The notes under the pieces were generated by a model that did no database searches, was not told the origin of the DNA, and saw only the letters and a list, made by a program, of their open reading frames with translations. This document shows, piece by piece, positions 1 through 10,210 of a DNA stretch of 64,000 nt (within the stretch, counting starts at the first letter, position 1; each line of letters opens with the position of its first letter). Both the position numbers and the translations under genes were made by a program. Source of the DNA: Symsagittifera roscoffensis (taxonomy: Eukaryota; Xenacoelomorpha; Acoela; Convolutidae); the NCBI RefSeq assembly GCF_963678635.1, contig NC_087063.1, forward strand, positions 26,221,649 to 26,285,648. Reading direction: 5' to 3'.

Positions 1-149
1 ATGACGAGGGGCGTTCCGGAAAGTTCGAGCAGCTTGATAAGCCGTCGTCCGTTTCGGATTTCATTGAAAACAATTTATGAATAGGTTTTAATTCATTAAT
101 CCTCTTTAAAATTTTATCTTTATTGGCATGATAAGGACAGTCTTTCACA

Positions 150-1538
150 CTATGTTTCTTCAAGTTTTGTGCTCTCCTCATAGTCGGTCCTCATCGGCAA
201 AGCGTACCCAAGCTTCTTTCCACGCTGGATTGAAACCGTGGTGTCCAGTGTGTTCAACAACACACTGACACACAGTCCGTTTCGCGTTACCGAGAAGCTC
301 CGGCCTAAAATCACCGAACTCTGACTATTTGGATTCAGTACTAAGCAAACCTGTTTACTATCACTTAACGAATTCAAATTTCTCATTCTAAAAATTGCTA
401 CCACAGCTTGTCCTGGTTGTAATTTTACTTTTCTATCCAAAAAAATTGGTACCTTGTTTTCGTCTGTTATTATCCTATTAATTGGTCTCTTAACATACTT
501 TCGGTCCGGGTTTCTAATCCGTATCAGACCGTTGTTCAAGTCAATCATCACGTCAAAACTCCTGACAAAATCCCGGCCCAAGATGAATTGGTCGGCGTCG
601 TCTAGATTCTCTACCACCAGGAAGCTCATCCACAGATCCCGTCCTCCCATGTGGAGGACCGTTATTGGCGTTCTTCCGGCCACGTAGATAGCTCCTCGAT
701 TGGCGGCGGCCAGTTGGAGATTCGTTGGAATTAGATCTTCCCGCGTGAAGCCCATTATTTCCCAAGTTTTTATCGGCATCACACTCACTACCGCTCCTGT
801 GTCCAGAAGCCCTGTGACTCCGAGTTTTGTTCCGTTGGTGTCGAGCAGATGTGCGGTCACATCTGCTTCATACCCAATGTGTACTGCATCTTGTTCCATC
901 ATTGCGTCATGGCCTATCCTGCGGACTTTGAGTTCCTCTTCACCCAAATAGATTTGCCCCATTTGGTCATCATCTGTTGTTACATAAGTCCTGGTGTAGA
1001 TACTGATTCCATCCACGTTCAGCATTATTTGATACGGCCCATAGACCTCAAGGTAGCGTCCATGAAGTTTCTTCATGCGAGGGCCACCCGTCGTTAGTAG
1101 TGCTCGCACAGCTCTCGACTCGGTGCGTGGCTCCACCTGCCTCAGATAATCTGCATATGTGTCCAAATGCATCAAAGTGAACTCGGATGGTTCACTCAGA
1201 TTTCTGATCACCTGGTGTCCAGCCACTGAAATTATCGACTGTATCTTGCTTCCTTGCGGCACCATGCCGAACCTCTGACCGGAGATCACATTAAATTTCA
1301 TGCTCAAACTGCTTGGTGCATTCGTCTCCTCAAACTCCGTTGCTTCGAAGGTATTCAGCTGCTCCTGAAGTTTCTCATTCTCCAGTTCAAGTTTCACTTT
1401 TTGTTCGATCTCATTCGTCACCAGTTCCTGCTGCACTCTATTTAGAGCGTCCCTCGCGGCTGCCCTATAATCGATCTTGAAGTCATCAGCCGCAGTTGCT
1501 GATTCCGGTTCACGTGTCACCTCTGTTACCGCTTGCAT
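150..1538 (-). pseudogene. Retropepsin-like protease part, element 1
   Basis: The 462-residue frame has a coiled-coil start (charged E/Q/L repeats, about residues 35-65). It then has a pepsin-type aspartic protease core: the active-site block GLLDTGAVVSVMP near residues 242-254 and the later block FILGRDFVRSFDVMID that normally packs behind it. Such proteases cut the retrotransposon polyprotein. Reverse transcriptase and integrase would follow to the left, outside the window. Confidence 0.75.
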
Positions 1539-1556
1539 TTTCTTTGCCGCCAGCTC

Positions 1557-2108
1557 TTAAGGTTTATCCTTTCTGCGTGCCTCCGCTTCACTCAAAAGGC
1601 GAGCCTTGCTGGCTTTCACTCCTGACAAACCTTCTTCATGTCTTGGAAGCTTGATGTCTGCCACTGCATCCCAGAATTGCGGACAATCTGATTTAAAATG
1701 ACCTTCCAAGTTGCAAAAGAAACACCTCGGGCCGAATTTCGCAATTACTCCTCTCATGAAATCCTCATGGTCCAATTCTGACGCATCTTCGTCCTCGAGG
1801 CTAAAGCCTATTGCTTTCATGCCTTGTTTGTAAGTTGGACATGCTGACACATGATGGTCCATTGAACTGCAATTGGCACAAGAGCGTCTCTTGTCCATAT
1901 CATCCCTCGGTTTGTACCAATTGTTCCCTTGGTTTGCTGGTCCGTTGTTAAAATTGCCATACTTGTTCTTGTAGTATCCAGATCTCGAAGGAGGTTTCAA
2001 CAAAAGATACTCTTTTGAATTGAGCCTCAACTCCTCTGGTGTCGGCGCATTGGTTGATAATGGTGTGTAATGCGTTGCTAGCATTGTTCGAAGTTCATCA
2101 TTCTTCAC
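1557..2108 (-). pseudogene. Nucleocapsid part with two CCHC zinc knuckles, element 1
   Basis: This 183-residue frame contains two zinc-knuckle motifs, CANCSSMDHHVSAC near residues 77-90 and CFFCNLEGHFKSDC near residues 129-142, both of the CX2CX4HX4C form that binds nucleic acid in Gag nucleocapsid. A basic, Asn/Gly-rich stretch precedes them. It lies between the capsid and protease parts of the same element, as expected. Confidence 0.75.
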
Positions 2109-4272
2109 ACCATTTTGAGGCTACGGCCAGGTTCATCCTTCGGTTTGACTCATCCGGTTGGCTGCGTCTTCTAATGATTTCCAAGTCATCGAGAAACTTG
2201 TCTATCGTTTCATCTTCTCGTTGCCTCCGTTTCTCGAAGCGCATCATCGCCTGGTGCCCCTGCACCCCTGATCCGAAACGGTTTAACAAGATTTCGATGA
2301 TTTTCTCAGCAGTGTCACGTTGATTTTGCTTCTTGGCCATGACACAGTTCAGGGCTGTCCCTTCCAAGTTGCTGGTGAGCGCACTGCATTCCTGTCTCTC
2401 CGACAAGTCCTCTTCCTCGAAATGCAGCTTCATTACCTCTATCCAGGTATCAATACAGCCATCATATTCATCTTTATAGCATCTTGGTTTCTTAAAGACT
2501 CTTCTGGACTTCTCACTGCGTTCATTGGTTCTGGATAACCTTGTAAGGAACGTCTCCAAAGACCTGTTTAGTGGTTCAAATGCTGTGGCCATTGCCGTAG
2601 CATCCCTTGAGTGTCCCGCCTGAGTGTCCTCACACCTCGTCAAAGGCTCTGATTGCGGTGCATCCCTGCAATCCGTATCACCGTGAGTGTTTCCCGCTTG
2701 GCCCACATGACTCCTTCTCGGGCTTGCATGCCCCCTGTTGCCGGAATCACTTCTCCCAGTCGCATGTGTGCCTTGCGTTGGTCGTTCGTTAGAGTTCTGT
2801 CTGTTCCCCGTTGAACTTGTTCTACTGTCCGGGCCCCATGTTCCATTACCCCTTGTGGCATAGCCTGATGAACTGCCCCTGCCTCTAGTGGATCCATACG
2901 TCTTCCTCTTTTGATGTTCATTGAAGTTCACCCTCGGTTCCCTGCTGGGACCTCCCGAGTTCGGTTCTCCTTCTTTTGGTCCACTCTTGCTGCTTAGTAG
3001 CCCGTCCAACCTATCCATGATAGCCTGAGTTCGCCTCTCCATCATCGCGTCTATCTTTGTGTCAAGAGTCCCAAGAGACTGCTCTTGCTGATTTCTTAAC
3101 TTCTCCATGTCGTCTCTTAAGCGTAACTCTCGCTGTTCCGCTTCTCTTGTCATTCGCGACAAGTTCTTCGCCATGTGCTCGTCCGTTCTTTCTTTCAAGC
3201 GTTTTTCGCTCCTGCCAACTTCTTGTCTATTGCGGTTTATTTCTTCTCGCAGACTTTCTCTTTCAATGTGAACTGCTCTTTCTAGTTCACTCATCCTTAT
3301 TGACATCTGTTCATTTTGTTCTCCTAAACTGTCCACTATGTTGTTTAAGGCTTCTTCTAGTGCTGCCCCGTTATTCACGAGTGGCGTTACTAGTGGCGGT
3401 GCAACCCTGTCGGTCCCAGGTAGCTTCGTGCTGGTCGAGATCTGGGCCTTGACTCTCTGTCTCGAAGTCTTTTCCTTATCTATTTCAGGATCCGCTAACG
3501 CGTTGCCTAGCCCTCTGTTTCTACTCTCTCCAGTTTGTGGCTCTGAACTCGTCATAATCGCGAAGTCTTTTGACTGGCCCGGTGTGTTTGCCTCTTTGCT
3601 TATCGTTGTCACTACACCAAATTTGTCCATGGTTCCAGTCTCTCTTCCGACGTATGCCTCATTCTCCTGGATCGAATTATTGAGGCTGACTTGAGATCCA
3701 AAGTCCCCTTGCTTCTCTTCATCCTCTTCCTCCCGGGTTTCAACTTCGTTCCCTGCGCCTCCTCCCATGGTGAATGGAAAGATGTTTCCGAAGGTGTTCT
3801 TCATTCTTTCTGAGAACGATGATGACGTTGTTTGTTTCCCAGTTCCGCCTGCCATCATAGTGTTGTCTGTCGGAGATCTTCTCGTCGCCGCTACTTCAGT
3901 TGAGATGTCGGACAGTTCCGACATCTCCTCTCGATCCAATGTCCCGGTGGAAGTGGCAAAATCATGGCCTTGTTCTACCGAGGTAGATTCACTTGCCAGC
4001 CTTCTGCCTCTCCTTTCCAGTCCATGTACTTCCTGGTTGTCGTTCATGACATGGTCTGTGTTGATCTCCACTTCTAACAGTTCTTTACGCTCTTCTGAGG
4101 TCTTCTGACTTCTCGTTTCAACCATTCTGCCTGAAACCGACTCCCCTTTGTCGGACCGGGATCGCCTGATCCAATCCACAAAAGGATCGGTCATCGTTTT
4201 TCTTTGCTTTTCAGGTATGAATTTCCTAGAGCTATTACCTCGTTTTGGTATCCTTGACTTGTCTAGACTCAT
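2098..4272 (-). pseudogene. Gag (capsid) part of Ty3/gypsy element 1
   Basis: The reading frame of about 724 residues begins with a long charged, Ser/Thr-rich region, has a probable coiled coil in the middle (heptad-like E/R/L stretches around residues 305-395), then a G/S/R-rich linker. It ends in a Ty3/gypsy-type capsid domain with the block DGCIDTWIEVMKLHFEEE, RFGSGVQGHQAM and KFLDDLEIIRRRS. It would form the particle shell of the retrotransposon. It is a fossil part of element 1 and is followed directly by the zinc-knuckle part. Confidence 0.75.
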
Positions 4273-4810
4273 TCTCTATTTGTCACTTCTTAATGCCTAT
4301 ACACTTTAACTCGATTGCTAGTGACCTTATAATTTTATTAACGATAATAATGACACAACACAATGAGTTTCACAAGATTCTATTAAATAGTGACCACGAA
4401 TCCCTGTATGTTATCAGAGTACAGTTTGTATAAAATTTATTCACACTAACCGATTATCGGTCGTAAGATTTGAAAACTAGCACAATATGATGTTATCAGT
4501 CAATTTAAAAGATAGTGCACTCACTACCCAATCAAGCACAGTTTATGTTGATTTAAAATACAATGACAGAATATGAATACCTCTATGAAAAAACGTATGT
4601 GTAATGTACTCTTAGTCGGTCGTAGTACAATAGTCGAACTTGTATTTTAAAGAAAAAGCTTTCCCTGCTCGGTGCTGCACCAAACAGACAAAACTTTGAA
4701 GGCAGTAATTTTCTCAAGTGGGCGTCTATTGCACCCACAGAGTACTGTGTTACCTATCTGCCTTCGGACTGCCCCAGCTAGACCTACTAAAATCCTCAGG
4801 GCAGTCACAT
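4273..4810 (-). repeat. Putative 5' LTR and leader of element 1
   Basis: About 540 bases without coding potential lie between the gag start and the place where LINE reverse-transcriptase sequence stops. Position and size fit a 5' LTR plus leader. The matching 3' LTR is outside the window, so neither the LTR ends nor a target duplication can be verified. Confidence 0.4.
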
Positions 4811-6186
4811 AAACAAGAGCATCTTGTGTTGAAATGTTTTTGCGAAATCCGAATTGAAATGGTGTCATTATTTGAAATTTGTCAAGACGTTCTGTTATTT
4901 GGGCATGCAACTTTTTTTCAAAAATTTTAGAAAAAGCACAAGTTATTGATATTGGCCCATAATTTTTTGCATCCATTGGGTCATCTTTTTTAAACAAAGG
5001 GGTTACGTGTGCTTTTTTCAGTTCGATCGGGAAAATGTTCTCATCTAAGCAAGTATTTATGACAAAATCTTACTGTGGAACTATAACTGATTGACCGTCA
5101 ATGATTGCCCAAGCAGGTACGGTACAAGGTCCGAGTGGTTTTCTGACATTAGTTTGTCGAACTATATCAAAGCATTGCTTCACTGTAATGTGTTGAAAAT
5201 GGAAAGGCGCATATTCAGAGGCAGATTTGATGTAATTCGGAGGCTTTTTAGCGCCAAAAAATTCGCATAAATTTGAAAAAACGTAATTTAAATGATTGGC
5301 AATTTTTTTGTCTTGGTTTATTATTTCACTGAAGGATTTTCGTAGAACTGTAATTCGATTTTTGCCAGAACATGTACCTCTAACTTGGTTATTATATTTC
5401 CATTTTTGTTGGATAGTGCTGAGAAGTGAAAAACAATTTTTTGAAAGATCGAGTTGTTTACTTCTAATCAATTGGCTCATTTGATTACGTAAAAACTGGT
5501 ACTTTGACCAATTATTGCTTGTGCTTTGACTGAGATATGATCTGAGTGAATTCTGTTTCTTAATCAACAATTGGTGACATTCTGAATCGAACCATTCCGT
5601 TTTCAACACATTTTTTGGTTTAAAATTACGAACAAAATTTTTTTTGATTGGAGCATGTTGCTGAAGAGCACTAGAAATTAAATAAATCTTCGTCGATAAT
5701 ATGTTTTGTGCGTCTGATATAAGAGATATAAGAACATTGATATAAGAGATACCAAGGAAGAGCGGAGAGTGGAACATTTTTCTGATAATTTTTCTTATTG
5801 AAAGTCGAAATTATCCTCGGTAAACTTTTGCCGCATTTTATATCCGTCAAAATAAATGAAGCAAAACGATCGGTTTTATAAGGTGTATCAAAACAAAATT
5901 CAATGCCGTTTGTTTCATAGTCACTGATAATGTAGTCGATATGAGTTTTAGTGGAGGAACTAATTCTGGTCTCTTCGTTTAGACAAAAAACCTTCAATCC
6001 ATATGGAATAATTATAGAATCTAAATTTTTCTTTTTCTTTGCTATCCAGGTAATTTATGTTTTAATCACCCAGAAGCGTACTTTTATTAGAAACTGAAAA
6101 TGCATTATCTATGTTAAGCGTTAATTGTTCCAAAAAATCAATAAAGTTTGATCTGCTTCGATTATAACACAAATTAACTAACATAT
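4811..6186 (-). pseudogene. LINE ORF2 middle: endonuclease end, linker, first reverse-transcriptase blocks
   Basis: Several minus-strand frames cover the order expected in a CR1-like ORF2. First is the endonuclease middle (6186-6062, NMLVNLCYNR to STLLGD, the GD of the GDxN block). Its C-terminal part follows at 5997-5671, with SSSTKTHIDYIISDY, the S/T-x-x-x-IDYI block. A linker at 5777-5070 has TEWFDSECHQLL and ends with KPLGPCTVPAW, the entry to reverse transcriptase. The first RT blocks are at 4997-4811, with FKKDDPMDAKNYGPISIT, FSKIFEK and QFGFRKNISTQDAL. At least three frame changes or stops are present. The RT stops short where Ty3/gypsy element 1 begins, and the catalytic YxDD region is missing. 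Confidence 0.7.
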
Positions 6187-6630
6187 TCAAGTCTTTATAC
6201 AGCTCGTATTTCAATTCGTCGTTCAAATTTCGGAAAGTTTCGAGGTCAAACATGTTGGCGATTAAAAGCGAAATTAAAAATAAGACATTAAAATGAACCG
6301 ACTGATCGCTAGAAATTTAATTTCAGCTCGTGCTGTATTCTTTTTCTATTCTTCGTTTCAAACTTATTGATTCCAGTTTTTCTCCATTTTGTTCATTTCG
6401 ATTACGTTAAAATTGTAAATTAAAAAAGTTTTTGCACAATTTTAGTGCATCTTCAGGATCAAAAATCTAACTAATATGTACAGAATAATCAAAACTCATA
6501 AAACGTTTCAAACACATTATTCATAAAACTGCGATTCGTTCATTTCTTTCTCAAAATCAATAGAAGAAAACGCTTAGCAAATTTGTAGTATGCTTCCTTA
6601 AGTTACTAAAAAACTTGCTGGAAAACCTTG
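6187..6630 (-). repeat. Second copy of the LINE 5' end (5' UTR plus first 22 ORF1 codons) lodged inside the endonuclease
   Basis: This segment repeats 8055-8499 in the same orientation with only a few differences and one base of length change. It contains the whole 5' UTR and codons 1-22 of ORF1 (MFDLETFRNLNDELKYELYK and two more), then runs straight into endonuclease sequence starting NMLVNLCYNR. On its other side it abuts the earlier endonuclease part. It may be a second 5'-complete copy with an internal deletion, or an internal duplication. Confidence 0.7.
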
Positions 6631-7144
6631 ACTGGTATATATTACAAAACGCCAGCGCCTTTCTTTTTTTTACCGCTGATTGCCTATCATATGTGAACAT
6701 CGCATGCGTTCTAGGGTGGAGATTCCATAAATTGTCACTTTCTTCTTTTTTAAACCACGTTTCGGAAATTCCTATAATTGTATTTTCGCCCATATCATCA
6801 AGAAATTTTTTCAATTGCATCCGTTTTCAAATAATACTTTGAAAATTAAAATGAACAAATTTAAGATTTGCACAATTTTTTGAGCAGACGCCGTAGACTG
6901 TTTCAATGGTTTCAATAGGACCAGGGTTTTTTTCAACATCCCCACTTTGGGTTAGTAACAACGCAAAAAGGAAAAGATGAGTCAGTGTGGTAGCTCTCCT
7001 CTCATTTATCCCACATTTCGATGTTAACATCTTTTGATGGCAGCTTAGATAGCCCCAGTAAACAATGGTTTTTTCTATATTTTCTATCTGAGCCTTAGAA
7101 ATTAGAAATATTGCACAAAACAACCAGCATTTAATTTTCAGCAT
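6631..7144 (-). pseudogene. LINE ORF2 start: hydrophobic N-terminus, 2A-like motif, endonuclease beginning
   Basis: The first frame (7144-6827) encodes about 105 residues. It starts with a hydrophobic stretch (WLFCAIFLIS, residues 7-16) like a signal sequence, has a second leucine-rich stretch at residues 57-65, then the 2A-like motif DVEKNPGP at residues 69-76. It ends in FVHFNFQSI, which resembles the opening strand of a LINE endonuclease (usually 'N.QSI'). The next frame (6820-6631 region) continues with the endonuclease block ISETWFKKEE, whose Glu is a metal-binding residue in this family. One frame change lies between the two, so this copy would not make a full ORF2 protein. Confidence 0.7.
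6917..6940 (-). other. 2A-like ribosome-skipping motif (DVEKNPGP)
   Basis: The codons read Asp-Val-Glu-Lys-Asn-Pro-Gly-Pro, an exact match to the D(V/I)ExNPGP consensus, preceded by the leucine-rich run LFALLLTQSG. 2A sequences make the ribosome release the chain before the last Pro and continue. They are known in viruses and in several invertebrate non-LTR retrotransposons, usually at the N-terminus of ORF2, as here. Confidence 0.85.
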
Positions 7145-7191
7145 AATAAATTAAATAATCGCCAAAGTTTGCACCAAGAAAAAATGCGAAA

Positions 7192-8121
7192 CTAGTATTT
7201 CCTAAAGAATTTTGCACCTTTTTTTTTTAAAAATTGTATCATTTCTGCCGTTTTTGGATCTAAATTTGATGATTGTTGGGTTTGCTTCATTCTGGGGCGG
7301 GTTAGAATCTCACATGTGTTTGCATTAATATCATAACCTCTAAAAGAATCTCTAAAACTTTGCACCAAAATTTCAACACCCCCATCAGAAGGATGCAAAC
7401 CATCCGAGCTAAGCGCATCGGTATTTTGACTAAAATTTTTGTTTATGTCTAAAATATCCAATTTTACTTCGCCCAAGTCTTTTACATTCCGTACTAAATT
7501 AAGAATTTGCTTGTTTAGCTTCTGTACATTTGGATTAAAATCGTTTCTAAAAGCGCCTAAGGGAGTTACAGTACATAGTGAAATTGTTTCTGGGGAGAAT
7601 TTATGATTTACGAGATAAATTAGTTTTTCTAAGCTACTCACGGCTTCCTTCGCGTCGAAATCATTTGAGAGGCAGTCATTTATTCCAATTAGCGTAGTTA
7701 CATCTTTAAAATGTCGCGATTTACTATTTCTCACGCGTTCCAGCAATGCAGAAATTGTGTGCCCACCAAATAAATGTTTTCGTTGTTGGTCGAATTTTTC
7801 AACTTGAATTTTGGTTGCTTGTATTTTGATTTCTTGGTTATTCTTGTTTTCTTGGTTATTTTTGCTTCGTTTGTTCTGATTTCCGCTCCGAGTTTCAATC
7901 TTGCTCCATTCATTTTCAAAGTTGTTTTCTGCAATTTTCGAATTGCCCGTGTTTTTAAAATTTTCTAGATCAATAAATTTGTTTCCTTTTTCTTCATCTT
8001 TCGTTGATACAGTTAAGTTTTCGATAATTCGTTTAAAATAAGTAACATTTTCGATCAAGTCTTTATACAGCTCGTATTTCAATTCGTCGTTCAAATTTCG
8101 GAAAGTTTCGAGGTCAAACAT
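7192..8121 (-). CDS. LINE ORF1 protein with SGNH/GDSL esterase-like domain
   Basis: The frame is 309 codons, ATG to stop, uninterrupted. Residues 1-110 are polar and Asn/Lys-rich, with a likely helical or coiled start. Residues 117-260 resemble the later part of an SGNH hydrolase: LFGG (117-120), then VTTLIGINDC (141-150), matching block III with its conserved Asn-Asp, then SDGLHPSDGG (239-248), matching block V with Asp240 and His243 of the catalytic dyad. I see no GDSL-type block I carrying the Ser nucleophile before residue 117. Esterase ORF1 proteins of CR1-group LINEs are thought to bind RNA or membranes during retrotransposition. The intact frame suggests a young copy, but without block I it may not be an active hydrolase. 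Confidence 0.7.
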   Translation of the reverse strand: MFDLETFRNLNDELKYELYKDLIENVTYFKRIIENLTVSTKDEEKGNKFIDLENFKNTGNSKIAENNFENEWSKIETRSGNQNKRSKNNQENKNNQEIKIQATKIQVEKFDQQRKHLFGGHTISALLERVRNSKSRHFKDVTTLIGINDCLSNDFDAKEAVSSLEKLIYLVNHKFSPETISLCTVTPLGAFRNDFNPNVQKLNKQILNLVRNVKDLGEVKLDILDINKNFSQNTDALSSDGLHPSDGGVEILVQSFRDSFRGYDINANTCEILTRPRMKQTQQSSNLDPKTAEMIQFLKKKGAKFFRKY

Positions 8122-8499
8122 GTTGGCGATTAAAAGCGAAATTAAAAATAAGACATTAAAATGAACCGACTGATCGCTAGAAATTTAAATTCAGCTCGTG
8201 CTGTATTCGTTTTCTATTCTTCGTTTCAAACTTATTGATTCCAGTTTTTCTCCATTTTGTTTATTTCGATTACGTTAAAAATTGTAAATTAAAACAGTTT
8301 TTGCACAATTTTAGTGCATCTTCAGGATCAAAAATCTAACTAATATCTACAGAATAATCAAAACTCATAAAACGTTTCAAACACATTATTCATAAAACTG
8401 CGATTCGTTCATTTCTTTCTCAAAACCAATAGAAGAAAACGCTTAGCAAATTTGTAGTATGCTTCCTTAAGTTACTAAAAAACTTGCTGGAAAACCTTG
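8122..8499 (-). other. LINE 5' UTR
   Basis: This is non-coding sequence directly before the ORF1 start. The same sequence occurs at 6254-6630. Both copies begin at the same base (at 8499 and at 6630), which marks this as the true 5' end of the element rather than a random truncation. Confidence 0.65.
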
Positions 8500-9336
8500 C
8501 AACCAGACAACCTACATATAATAATAATATAATAACAAAAATTTAGGAATATAATCCAAGGGTTTGCATAAAACCCAGTCATTGCATTGTTCAAAGTTTA
8601 GTTTTCAGTTATAAGTGTAGGTTTCTTCAGGTCTCTAAGTTGTTGCATTTGCATAAAATGCGCCATGTGCATTAGTCTGATTTGTTGTAGCGAGTTTTGA
8701 AAATTTTGTGTACATTCCTAGAAGTCTGTTTTTGCATTCTGGGTCAAACAATATGTCACATTTGAAGTATTCATTGTACAGATTAGCAAGACGACGTGCC
8801 CGAAACCAGAAATCTGACTCGCACTTCTTCAGACACATTTGTTTGCAGACGAAATTTTGTGTCATTTGAGCTCTTCGGTTTCCAACGTCAGTGATGCTTA
8901 CATGGCTTCTCCAGTCGATGTCAACTTTTCCAGCTAGTATTTTTGCAAACAGCAGTCCAACATGAAGCTCTTGGTATAGAGACAAAGGAAGGATGTTAAG
9001 TTTCACGAGTTTGTCTTTATAGGAGATATGGCTATTGCTTGTCATGAAAATCCACGAGATCGCTTTCCGCTGCACACTTTCTATGATTCCTAAGTCACCT
9101 TTTGATGATTTCCAGATAGCTGACCCGTAGCACAGAAATGGCACAACGTAATAGATATATGAAGAAGAATTGAAATAAGAAAGAGCCTTATCCGAGATAA
9201 TCAACTGAGAGAAGAGAGGTAAAAAAAACTTATTCCGAAGCCAAACCTTAGAACTGAGAAGCAATTTTCTAACGAGTGTGATAAACGACTGGAATACTCT
9301 GCCCGAGACAGTGATGTCGGCCATTTTGAAGGACAA
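8500..9336 (-). pseudogene. LINE ORF2 C-terminal end and 3' tail
   Basis: The frame 9336-8635 (233 codons) matches the C-terminal part of a CR1/Jockey-group ORF2: VPFLCYGSAIWKSS, then IESVQRKAISWIF, LNILPLSLYQELH and KKCESDFWFRARRLAN. The 3' end (8634-8500) ends in short A/T repeats of the ATAATA type, as CR1-group tails often do. It then abuts exactly the 5' end of the next LINE copy at 8499, same orientation. It has no RT catalytic core, so it is a 5'-truncated copy. Confidence 0.7.
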
Positions 9337-9402
9337 GTGCGAGTTTTAAACCTGCTATAAACCTAAAAATTGTCGAGAAGTTAAAGTAGCAGGACAGGTG
9401 GT

Positions 9403-10210
9403 GTGTATTTTTTGAATTTAAAAAAACATTCAACGGCGTTTCACACAACAGATTACTTTTTAAATTTTGAAAACCGGTGCGAGTATTATCGCTCCCTATG
9501 CTTTTATTTTGTTTCACAAATAGTTATCTCTTTTACATGGCCCGTTTCCTGGAAAAATGCATGTATGACGCCACTGCATCAATCGGCATCTAAAGCAGAT
9601 ACCAGAAACTACCGTGGGATAAGCATCTTACCATGAATTTCGCTCGGAATGGAAAAAAATTTTGTACAATTTTCTTAATGAAAAAACTCGCCATAAACTC
9701 TCTGACTGTCAACATGGCTTTCGATATCGAAGAAGTACGTTTACGCTGCTGCTTGATTACGTTGATAAGCTCTTTTATTTTAACAATAAAATTGAAGTTT
9801 TTAGGTGTGTATTTTTTGATTTTAAAAAAGCATTCGACGGCGTTTCACACAACAGATTACTTTTTAAACTAGAAAAATTCGACTTCGACAAGAAACTTGT
9901 ACACTGATTAGTTCATTTCTCTCTGATCGCAAGCAACATGTACGTATTAGCAGTGTCCTTTCATCGCCGTGCTCTGTTCCTTATGGAGTTCCGCGAGGGA
10001 GTATTCTAGGTCCGATTTTAATTTCAATATTCATAAATGATATGCCAGGGCGAGTTCTTTCTTCGATTTGCTATCTGTTCGCTGATGATTTAAAACTTCT
10101 TTCAATTTCATCTTCGATCAAAATTCAAAATGATATTGATAACGTTTATAAATGATCTGTCGAAAATGGTCTTATATTCCCTCCAGATAGAACAAAACAT
10201 ATTTGCAACA
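9403..10210 (+). pseudogene. Decayed LINE reverse transcriptase, opposite strand
   Basis: Plus-strand frames show RT blocks in order: PVSWKNACMTPLHQ with NYRGISILP (9540-9636), QHGFRYRRST (about 9711), FFDFKKAFDGVSHNRLL (about 9805-9870), YGVPRGSILGP with IFINDMP (about 9978-10045), and LFADDLKLL with the catalytic Asp pair (about 10074). Several frame changes and stops separate them. The RT types differ from the minus-strand LINE next door, so this is a different family. A stray piece of its own KAFDGVSHN block lies in front at about 9405-9465, showing a local rearrangement. Confidence 0.7.

Larger units (their letters stand above)
1..4810 (-). mobile_element. Ty3/gypsy-like LTR retrotransposon fossil, 5' part (element 1)
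   Basis: Three long minus-strand reading frames follow one another in the order gag-like capsid, CCHC zinc knuckles, retropepsin, which is the order of a Ty3/gypsy-type element. The pol part should lie to the left, and the element leaves the window at position 1, so its 3' half and 3' LTR are not seen. The right edge is inferred: LINE coding sequence stops near 4810, and a non-coding stretch that could be the 5' LTR and leader lies between there and gag. The coding frames are long and little decayed, so it looks fairly young; about two frame changes are visible in the part seen, some of which may be natural recoding. It is incomplete in this window. Confidence 0.75.
4811..8499 (-). mobile_element. 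CR1-like LINE, 5' part with esterase ORF1 and 2A-bearing ORF2
   Basis: Reading on the minus strand from 8499: a 5' UTR (8499-8122), ORF1 with an SGNH-esterase-like domain (8121-7192), and an ORF2 start with a 2A-like motif and the beginning of an apurinic-type endonuclease (7144-6631). Next comes a 444-base copy of the element's own 5' end (6630-6187), then the rest of the endonuclease, the linker and the first reverse-transcriptase blocks (6186 to about 4811). Esterase-bearing ORF1 proteins are known in the CR1/L2 group of LINEs. The element is broken: ORF2 is in several frames, and it stops where Ty3/gypsy element 1 begins. Confidence 0.75.

Noticed and set aside
2607-4108. Several open frames on the plus strand over the gag region of element 1
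   Set aside because: Shadow frames opposite a long coding frame; no family resemblance.
4647-4810. Open tail after the LINE reverse transcriptase
   Set aside because: The frame stays open but stops resembling RT after about 4810; it reads into the putative LTR of element 1.
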